From contig SIJG01000047.1 in NCBI GenBank assembly GCA_023374025.1, positions 353,239 through 417,238 of the forward strand: a stretch of DNA of 64,000 nucleotides, in the 5' to 3' direction. This DNA is from Heterodera schachtii (taxonomy: Eukaryota > Nematoda > Chromadorea > Rhabditida > Heteroderidae). Position numbers and translations under genes: made by a program. The notes beneath the pieces are model-generated. The model ran no database searches. It had not been told where the DNA came from and saw only the letters and a program-made list of their open reading frames with translations. Position 1 is the first letter of the stretch. Every line of letters starts with the position of its first letter. Of the stretch, positions 24,049-32,695 are shown piece after piece.

Positions 24049-24177
24049 ATGCTGTGCTGTATTGCCCCCTTGCTAATTTTGTGTTGCATTTACGGCACAA
24101 TGCCCATTTTTTGCCATTTTCATTCACTTTTGCAAATAGACCAGAATCCCAGACTGGCGACGACTTATTTTTACTAG
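24049..24177 (+). CDS. Orphan ORF with signal-peptide-like start
   Basis: Forty-two residues, beginning MLCCIAPLLILCCIYG and then polar. The sequence just upstream (TTTGTGATTAAGCA) resembles the leader before other cluster start codons (11231, 14941), but the protein does not match the family exon 1. An alternative splice acceptor TTGCAAATAG lies inside the frame. Support is thin. Confidence 0.15.
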   Translation: MLCCIAPLLILCCIYGTMPIFCHFHSLLQIDQNPRLATTYFY

Positions 24178-24679
24178 CTAAAAAAGGTAAATCAATGAAG
24201 CTGCTAGTGCGTTTCCTAATACCAATTGACTACAAAAATAATTATGCCCCAAAGTGACGAAATGCCATTGTAATTTAAATTTATACTCATACGATGTTAT
24301 GCAAAAACCTTTTTGAAATTAATTTTTTAAGTTATTTTTCTTTTTGTTTTTAATATATTATTTTAATGTTTATTTATTTTTTGTTGTTGTTTTATAAAAA
24401 TCTTGCAATAAATTGTCTAGAAAAATAACACCAAATTCGAGTAGAGATCAAACTAAGGAAAATTGCAAAAAACGTGGTCCCAAAATGCCGTAATTTCCGT
24501 AATTCATATTGAGTACAGTCTTGTTAAGGGATATATATTTTGTGATAGGAGATTTTATATAAAGCAGTAATTTTTTTTTACCAATTTGCAATTGATGAAA
24601 TCATTTAATTTCCTTGTCACTCTTTTGTCATTAGCAAATTTAATTACCTAACAATTGATTGTTTATTCATAAAACCCAC
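24178..24679. other. No gene recognised
   Basis: A+T-rich sequence between the orphan ORF and the minus-strand cassette remnant. 24600-24679 is the inverse of the intron sequence after 4831 and 11514, showing that the cassette was copied with its flanks. Confidence 0.4.
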
Positions 24680-24757
24680 CGATATGTTGTTGGACAAGTC
24701 CTTTGAAGTCGTTCGATTTGCACTGAATTTGCGTCGTTTTTGTCTCCGCTCCTTTCC
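24680..24757 (-). pseudogene. Cys-module cassette exon with lost acceptor (minus strand)
   Basis: In the family frame this 78-nt block reads TTQIQCKSNDFKGLVQQHI before a GTGGGT donor. That matches the module at 4766 (CNPNEFQGIVQQHT) and 11440. At the position of the acceptor AG the sequence has AT, so normal splicing into it is not expected. It lies downstream of the minus-strand signal-peptide exon at 28146. Confidence 0.5.
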
Positions 24758-25161
24758 ATTAAAAAAATAATTATTATAAATTTCAATGAAAAATTGCAAA
24801 TTTATCACAAATTTTCCTTCCCTTGTCAAGAAGTTGCGACTGTTTAATTATTCATTAAATACCAAAAGATTCACCAGTTTTTTAAATGCATTGAATTTCT
24901 CGGAATATACATAAATTGTTATATTCTTAACTCATAATTTAAAGATATTTTTGTGTTTTGAAAACTTACAGTAACGAAAGATTTTTGAAAAAATTTTAAG
25001 GCATAATTCACATTAATAATTTTTCAGAAAGGGCTCTAAAACGCACCCAATTTTATTTACACGTTAGCTAGGCCCTCTTAAGCTTATATTCTCAAAATGG
25101 GAGATGAATAAAATTTTAAACATTTTTAATTGCTTTTTAAATAGGTATGCGAAAAAGTTTT

Positions 25162-25795
25162 GGCTCTAGTGCACTTTATGAGTCCAATCGACTTTTATGA
25201 GTCCAATCGAGTTTTATGAGTCCAATCAGAGTATATGAGTCCAATAAAATATTTATTAGTCCTATGACAATTTATGAGTCCAATGATTTTTTAAATAAAG
25301 TTTTGAGTCCAATTTTTATTTTTCAAACTGTCTGCCTAAAATTGCAAATACACAAAGTAAAGCCAAAATTATAGCGAATATTGTTATCGAATTTCTTTCA
25401 GAATATTTTGGAAAATTTTTGAATTTCCATGGAACCGACGGAACATATACTGATAAAGATAGGTGGGTAACATGTCAGAGTTAGTTCCGTGCAAGTGTCC
25501 CAATCCTTTTTTGAGTGCTCTCCTGGTCGCCTCAATGCCTTGACTGTGTACTCTTGGGTCATTAGGATCAACGAAGTACATCCGATGATTTACAAACACA
25601 AAGTCTTCTAGCGCTTGCACAAACAAAATGAAATTATTTATTTTATTGTAGAATGAAAAATCTCCAAAGTTGAATAAAATTGTAAAATTTACTGGATTCA
25701 CAAATATTTGATTGAACTGATAAATTCTGATTGGACTCATAAAAACTCGTTTCGACTCATAAACTTCGATTGGACTCATAAAGTGCACTAGAGCC
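25162..25795. mobile_element. Merlin-type DNA transposon, internally reduced
   Basis: The ends GGCTCTAGTGCACTTTATGA and its inverse are flanked by a perfect 8-bp duplication AAAGTTTT (25154-25161 and 25796-25803). Starting with GG and having an 8-bp target are traits of Merlin elements. Words ATGAGTCCAATC are repeated at both ends. A transposase exon remains inside (25384-25625, minus). Confidence 0.85.
25384..25625 (-). pseudogene. Merlin/IS1016-like transposase, C-terminal part
   Basis: The minus-strand frame reads FVNHRMYFVDPNDPRVHSQ, then IEATRRALKKGLG, then LPTYLYQYMFRRF. This matches the region around the third catalytic acid (the Glu of IEATRRALK) and the downstream tail of ISXO2/IS1016-type transposases, to which Merlin belongs. 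The two catalytic Asp regions are missing, so it cannot act alone. Confidence 0.75.
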
Positions 25796-26163
25796 AAAGT
25801 TTTGGCTTAACTTTTTAGTGAAAATTCAATCACTCATAATTTTTCGAGTAGTGATCAGAAGTGCACCAAATTTTGCAGGGTAACAGCTGAGATAAAGAGA
25901 TATAACATATTTAAATCTTCGTTTACTATATGTCATTAGAAAATTTTTGGATTTTTCCATTTTTGGGAGGTTCATTATTTTTTTATGTTTTGCTAAAAAA
26001 TCCATTAATATTTTTTCAGAAAGTGCTCCACCCAATTTTATTTACACGTTAGAGAGGATTTTTAAATTATAAAATTTTTTATTTTTTCATAAATTTTTTA
26101 AACACTACATTTAGCCTTTCACGAGATTCATATAGCTAATTTTTTAAATTTTTAAATATTTAC

Positions 26164-26256
26164 CATTATACCCAATGTGCAAAAGCTGTACGCCCTGTTG
26201 TGATGATTGTGGATTATTGGAATTTGGGAATGAATTAAAGTTTTGAGATGATTGGT
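26164..26256 (-). CDS. Gln/Asn/Ser-rich cassette exon (minus strand)
   Basis: A 93-nt exon with acceptor ATTTCAG and donor GTAAAT, phase 1 to phase 1. It reads DQSSQNFNSFPNSNNPQSSQ and then QGVQLLHIGYN. It is the same length as, and clearly paralogous to, the plus-strand exon 58411-58503. It lies 3' of the minus-strand secreted gene and can follow its signal-peptide exon in frame, but no functional exon after it is found on this strand. Confidence 0.5.
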
Positions 26257-26461
26257 CTGAAATATTATAAAACCTATTAAATCATATTGTTCTCATTGGT
26301 TTTTGGCGAATTTGGAATTTTAAATTTAATTTATCAAACTTTATACACCCCTAAAGATTGAACTTTTGAGCAGTCAGAAAAATATTCAAATTTACGCGAA
26401 AAAGCATAAATCTCTTTCTCTGCTTCCTTAATGTTTTAAATTTTTTTCAGGATAGAACATA

Positions 26462-26620
26462 ATTCAAATGTGGCCTGGTTGCTAAACCTTCTGCATTTTC
26501 ATTACTTTTCACTTGGGTTCAATTCCCCAACTGAGCATAAATTTTTTTATATTTTCTTTACATTATTTCAATTTAAATTGAATTAAGAAAAAATATTTGA
26601 ACTTTTTTTTGAAGTGAAAA
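26462..26620 (+). repeat. tRNA-derived SINE, copy 2
   Basis: The head GGCCTGGTTGCTAAACCTTC is the diverged A-box region; CTTGGGTTCAATTCCCC is the B box. The body matches copy 1 at 13605 for about 100 bp. The A box is poorer here, so Pol III activity is unlikely. Confidence 0.55.
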
Positions 26621-26811
26621 ATTCGATTTTTACGTGGGTTTTGCCTTTTCAGTCAATTTTTAAGGGTTTTTTAATTTTTGTAGAAAAGAGAATTATTTTA
26701 TAAATTTTTTTTCAAAAATTCGTTTTCCCAAAATTTCGAAAGTAAAAAGTCCCAGTTGGTCCCGTTCTTAATCAAAATTCCAGGTCATTGCTTTTTAGGT
26801 CTTTTTATCAG

Positions 26812-26921
26812 GTGAAGCCCAGCCTTTTGATGAAGAGGGGGAGTCGGCTAAATTTGCTAACGGAGTGGACGCATTTCTTGCAAAAGATGGTTGGCTTTGG
26901 ACATTTAATGCGGATGAATGA
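26812..26921 (+). CDS. Acidic terminal cassette exon
   Basis: After TTTTTATCAG, phase 1 gives GEAQPFDEEGESAKF, then VDAFLAKDGWLWTFNADE and TGA. Codon use is less A+T-biased than the surroundings, and the frame stays open exactly from acceptor to stop. Its acidic and aromatic composition resembles the other terminal exons, but the sequence is not alignable with them. No plus-strand first exon lies close by. Confidence 0.4.
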
Positions 26922-27150
26922 CCTTGGTTGAGATAGGCTGACCAAGATGAGCCTAAAACAATTAATTAATGCATTAATAAATTTGATGGGTCATTGAACA
27001 GGAGGCTTTTCCTGGTCCGAGACTTATGGTCTTTCAGGGTAAAATTTTAAATGAAGAAATTGTTATTTTTCTGCAAAAAAGGACCTCTTTAAAAACATAA
27101 ATTGGTAAAATCGGAAATTTTAGAAAAATATTAGATTTTTTCTAATTAAC

Positions 27151-28146
27151 TTAATTAAATTTTATCTGTTCGCCTTGTTGTGATGGTTGTGAATTGTTGG
27201 AATTAAAGGAAATGGATGCGGAATTTGGCCATGGTTTGAACATTCCAGAAGATGATTGGTCTGAAATATGCCAGCAGTAATAAAAGCCATATAATCTTTG
27301 TATATTTTTGCCAAAATTCGGGATTTTTAAAAATATTTTTCTTAACAAATTTTTTTGTTTAAAAGTGTAAAATTCATATGAAATATATTGTTCAAAAATT
27401 TTTGAAGAGAATTATAACAGAATCAATCAATACAAATTTATTATTTTAGGCTTTTGATATGGGGAGCAATTGTTAATAGGTTTTCCAAAATTGACCATTT
27501 TTAATGTTTTAGGATGTCTTTTTGAATCAAATTTTTAAAAAATAGAAAGAGAGCGGGAAAAATTTGGGAATTCTTGTGCAATTTATTACCAGATTTTCAC
27601 CAAGAATGCAATAAGTTAATAAAAATTTGGCATAAAAGATCAAAAATTTAATTTTTGAGTTATTTCTTTCAATTTCATTTTCAAGGACATCTTGAATTCA
27701 AGGATACTTCAAAATTTTCAATTGAGAGGGCACAATTTTTAGAAAGTCCTTGCTATTCAAGGACGAATGCGAACTCTGTAGTTACCTAACCATGTAACCA
27801 TGATCAAATGCCAACCCTGCCCCGACCCATGGTAGCCATGCTAGCAGACGTAACTACCATGTTTTAAAAATTGCCAAAAATCAGCGAAACAAGATAAAAT
27901 GCCCAAATAAAATTTATTAAATAGAGAAAAGTCTCCGCTATCGATATTTATAAGGATTTTCAATTAATGTTAATATTAAATAATTTTAAAGTTAAAAAAT
28001 AAATTTTTTTTTACTGCCGTTTTTCTGCTGCTGATGGTTACGTCATTACTGATGAGTTTACCTTTGTCTCTGTCTGATCCTCCTGCACCTTCGATGGACA
28101 ATGCCAAAATGACGAGAAAAGAGACAAAATGACGAGCAGAAACCAT
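27151..28146 (-). CDS. Secreted Gln/Asn-rich protein, minus-strand gene
   Basis: Exon 1 is 28146-28062 (85 nt, phase 1 donor GTAAAC) with signal peptide MVSARHFVSFLVILALSIEG, then AGGSDRDK. Exon 2 is 27260-27151 after CATATTTCAG: DQSSSGMFKPWPNSASIS, then FNSNNSQPSQQGEQ and TAA. The product is 64 residues. It is the only cluster member on this strand; its promoter repeats are inverted as well (28200-28700). The alternative exon 26256-26164 could replace exon 2. No zinc finger is seen on this strand. Confidence 0.65.
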
Positions 28147-28973
28147 CGTTTTGGACTTTATAGTGATTTTTAAAAGAGTCTTATCACAAATTAAAATAAA
28201 CTGCTAAATATTGAAGTCAGAAATTTTAATGCAAAAATTATACACACAGAGTCAAAAAATGAGAGATAACCGTTAAATACAGAGAGTGACAGAGAAAAAT
28301 ATAACTCTCGTTTTTGCTTATATTTCTTTATCTCTGTTAAAAGAAAAACATAGAAATTACTTTACTTTAAAATAATTTTGCATAAAATAAGAAATATAAA
28401 TTTAAAAAATTATAAAACAATTGTGATAATATTGCATTTGCTCCGACCGCCTTATTTATCGATATCTTTATTAAAACCAGTTGTGATGTCATTCTTTTCT
28501 AATTTTATATAAAAATGAATTTTATAATTGCATAATCAATAATTTACTGATGCTACCCTTAATAAAATTTATTCTAATTAGAATCAATTACATACACATG
28601 GATTATATTTGAATATTATTTTAGCAAATGTATAAATTGTACAAAAATATAACTTGTTTACATAATAATAATAATAATGTCAAAAGTTCTGATGTTTAGA
28701 AGCTGTTCTTACGGGTTTATAATTACTCTAATTAACCAAAAAACACCGAAAAGCACACCCATAAAAACCGATTTTGTGGGGCGTGACTAAGAGCGGAGAA
28801 AAAGTCTGACAACCGCCGCAGGCGGTGACTGCGGCCAATCAGTCAACCGCCTGCGGATCCGTTGGTTGGTCGATTCCTAAAAAGTGCAAAAAACCAAAAT
28901 CTGATTTTTTCTATGATTGTTTTTTAATTTTTTAAATCAAATAACTTCAAATTTAATTAATTGAAGCTTACAT
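28147..28973 (-). promoter_or_regulatory. Upstream region of the minus-strand gene
   Basis: Read in reverse, it shows the proximal box (28255-28350: AGAGATAAAG, TCTCTGTCACTCTCTG, TTATCTCTC), the GGCGGTCGGAGCAAATGC element (about 28430) and one unit of the tandem repeat (about 28490-28560). Near 28797-28865 is a patch of ACCGCCTGCGG-type inverted words of unknown origin. Confidence 0.55.
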
Positions 28974-29493
28974 CAGGGGTGCGATCGAAAAATTTGCAAA
29001 ATAAGAACATCAAGGCCAAAAAATAAGATTTTTGGGTCCAAAATAAGAACATTTTGCAAAATTGCTTTAAATCGCTTGTATAACACTTTATTCAAATAAT
29101 ATAGAATCAATTTTCGTATTTTTTGCCTTCCATGATCATTTTTAACAATTTTAGGGAGGAAATAAGCAAATCATAAATTTCAATGCATTCCGGATCAAAA
29201 AAATCAGATTTTTACGAATTTTTTTTTTGCGGTCCATTTTTAGGACTTTTTGGGGAACAAGCGGGGCGGAAGGGCGGCGGTGCCGATAGGCGCCGCCGGG
29301 AAAAATTTTGAAAATCTAAGTGACATTACGCCATAAAATTACAAATTTTTTGAAGAATTTTAAGAAATAAGAACAAAATAAGAACAATAGCCCGAAATAA
29401 GGACAAATCTTACAAATAAGGACATTTTTATTGTAAGATTTGGACCCTCCAAATAAGGACAAATCTTATAACTAAGGACAGATCGCACCCCTG
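28974..29493. mobile_element. hAT MITE, ATAAGAACAT family
   Basis: The ends CAGGGGTGCGATCGAAAAAT and GATCGCACCCCTG are flanked by a perfect 8-bp duplication GCTTACAT (28966-28973 and 29494-29501). It has subterminal ATAAGAACAT and AAGGACA words and a hairpin core at 29274-29299. The ends closely match the transposase-bearing element at 40438, so it is a likely dependent relative. Confidence 0.9.
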
Positions 29494-30482
29494 GCTTACA
29501 TACCCATTCTTCCAAAGCGTCTCGCCCCACTACTTGCTCCGTCTTCGCATGCTGATACTTTTGTCATTTCGCCCACATTGATACTTTTGTCACTTCGTCC
29601 TAGCACCTCTACAGCAATTCATCTATAGGAACTTTCAACAATTTTTCTCAGAAAAAACGGATGCAAAATCAATCGATGAATCTTTTTTAAAAATTGATGC
29701 AAAAAAAAACATGATTAATTAATAGATAAATTCCATCTGTGCTGGATCGTTTCTTAAATCCGCAGTTATTTTTCTACAAAATATGGCATAATTTTGCTTA
29801 AAAGCAATTAAACTTTTGCATTCATGAAATCTTTCGATAGGTCAGAATTTTCTCTGTTAGCCTGAAAAATTCCAAATAAAACTATCAAATTACTAAAATT
29901 TGTGGCAAAAATAGTATTTTTTTTTCATATTTTTTAATGTTTATGCATGTTGTATTTATTGTACAATATTATACATTTGCTAAAATACATTAAAATTTCA
30001 TCATTGTATGAAGATATTGATTTGAATTATTTTAATAAGAGCAGAATCGGTAAATGATTGATTAATACAATTATTAAATTCTTTGTTATATAATATTAAA
30101 AAAGGTATGACATCACATTGTTGCATCAGTAAATGATTGATTATACAATTATTGATTCGTTTTTTATGAGCTCACAACTTGTTTTAATATAACATGGAAC
30201 AAATGCGAATATTATCAACATTTTTTTATAATTTTTAATATTTCTATTTCTTAATTTTTGCAAAATAATTATAAAGTGAAGAAATTTCTGTGTGCTTTCT
30301 AATAACAGAGATAAAGAAATAGTAAACAAAAATGAGAGGTGATTTTCTCTGTCACTCTCTGTAATATCAGTTATCTCTCGTTTTTTTTACTCAGTGTTTA
30401 TAATTGTTGTATTGAAATTTCAGACTTTAATTGGATTAGCAATTTTATTTGCTTGTGTTAAGCCATTTTAAAATCACTTTAA

Positions 30483-31769
30483 ATGATCAAGGCGATAATT
30501 TCTGTTCACCATTTCGTCTTTTTTCTTATCATTTTGGCATTGTCCGTCGAAGCTGTGAACGGTACTACACCCAAAAGACAGAGAGGTAACTTATCAGTTA
30601 ATATGTAATGTGAAACATTAAAAATTCAATGCAAATTTAAATTTTGGTGCTTTGGTTATTTTAAATCAAGATTAATTCAATGCCTAAAACACTAAATCCC
30701 CTTTTAACCCGGAACCGGGACTTGCTGGGACATAAAAAATCAAGACCGGATTTCGGCCGGGATCGGCAATTTTCAAAAATTCAAAAAAATATATGAAATT
30801 TTGGAACATCTCATAAAATAATACTATTTTAACGAAAGCTAGTGTAAATATAAATTTTAATTTTCCACCAAATTACATTCAATTTCTAAAATAAAAAAAC
30901 TTTTAAATTTATTAGATGGGATTTGCTTCCAAATGTTTCACATTCCCTTTGTCGAACCAGCATTTCGAACAATTTTTATTAATTAACGAAATATTCGGCG
31001 TCAATATCCATAAATATTAAAAAAATATTTTGTTTTCATAAATAAAACATTTAGGAAAAATTTTTAACTTTTATTAATGTTTTTAAATATTTTGGAATTT
31101 TTTTAATTTTTTTTAAATACATTATTAAAAATAGGAACCTTTCAAAAAAGCTAAAAAAAATAAAACGAATTGTTGCACCTAATTAAAAATATTCGTGCCT
31201 CTACCTCGGAAATGCTTGAAACATAACATTAATTTGCAACTAAAGGCAATGTAATAATTTTTTGCATTTTTTCATTTGCTTTAAAAATTATTTTTTTAAA
31301 GAACTGCCTGTTTTTGCAATTTATTCGGGTATCGAAAAAATGAAAGTGAAATTTAAGCGTTCATTGGAAATTTGATAACAAAATGCAGAAATACACCCTT
31401 AAGAATTTAGCTTTCGAAAATTGAAATAAATCTGAGAAAATTAAAAAAAAAATTTATAAATAAAAAAAAATAATAATAAATAAAAAATTGTTGCAACAAC
31501 TCTTAAAAAGATTCTTACCTAATTTTCATTTCTCGTTTTTGGCCAATATTTTCTTAAATATTTTGGTTTATTCTTAAATTTTTAAATTAAATTTTACGAA
31601 ATCGTGATTTTTGTCAACATTTTTTTCAAAATTTATAATTAAAATATTTCTAGATGAAATGGAACATTGCCAATTTTGTGATCGACACTTTTTAACAAAA
31701 AAGGCCTCGGTACATACCCATTCTTCCAAAGCGTCTCGCCCCACTACTTGCTCCGTCTTCGCATGCTGA
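30483..31769 (+). pseudogene. Secreted gene 4a, truncated by the tandem duplication
   Basis: The signal-peptide exon 30483-30585 (MIKAIISVHHFVFFLIILAL, ending AVNG, then TTPKRQR) is intact. The following C2H2 exon starts at 31654 (CQFCDRHF) but is cut at the duplication junction after CCTCGG. It has also lost one A, so the finger's second half is replaced by promoter-derived sequence. The chimeric frame nevertheless stays open and in phase to TGA at 31767-31769, giving a potential 72-residue product. It is most likely a broken copy, yet expression is possible because the promoter is identical to that of copy 4b. Confidence 0.55.
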
Positions 31770-32695
31770 TACTTTTGTCATTTCGCCCACATTGATACTT
31801 TTGTCACTTCGTCCTAGCACCTCTACAGCAATTCATCTATAGGAACTTTCCACAATTTTTCTCAGAAAAAACGGATGCAAAATCAATCGATGAATCTTTT
31901 TTAAAAATTGATGCAAAAAAAACATGATTAATTAATAGATAAATTCCATCTGTGCTGGATCGTTTCTTAAATCCGCAGTTATTTTTCTACAAAATATGGC
32001 ATAATTTTGCTTAAAAGCAATTAAACTTTTGCATTCATGAAATCTTTCGATAGGTCAGAATTTTCTCTGTTAGCCTGAAAAATTCCAAATAAAACTATCA
32101 AATTACTAAAATTTGTGGCAAAAATAGTATTTTTTTTTCATATTTTTAATGTTTATGCATGTTGTATTTATTGTACAATATTATAGATTTGCTAAAATAC
32201 ATTAAATTTCATCATTGTATGAAGATATTGATTTGAATTATTTTAATAAGAGCAGAATCGGTAAATGATTGATTAATACAATTATTAAATTCTTTGTTAT
32301 ATAATATTAAAAAAGGTATGACATCACATTGTTGCATCAGTAAATGATTGATTATACAATTATTGATTCGTTTTTTATGAGCTCACAACTTGTTTTAATA
32401 TAACATGGAACAAATGCGAATATTATCAACATTTTTTTATAATTTTTAATATTTCTATTTCTTAATTTTTGCAAAATAATTATAAAGTGAAGAAATTTCT
32501 GTGTGCTTTCTAATAACAGAGATAAAGAAATAGTAAACAAAAATGAGAGGTGATTTTCTCTGTCACTCTCTGTAATATCAGTTATCTCTCGTTTTTTTTT
32601 TACTCAGTGTTTATAATTGTTGTATTGAAATTTCAGACTTTAATTGGATTAGCAATTTTATTTGCTTGTGTTAAGCCATTTTAAAATCACTTTAA

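Noticed and set aside
28790..28870. GC-rich inverted words as a riboswitch or terminator-like hairpin
   Set aside because: The sequence is a eukaryotic intergenic word array (ACCGCCTGCGG); there is no sign of bacterial regulation in the window.
30141..32540. Two identical minus-strand 62-residue ORFs (MFTISLSLLLESTQKF)
   Set aside because: They are antisense to the duplicated promoter box; identity reflects the tandem duplication, not coding constraint.
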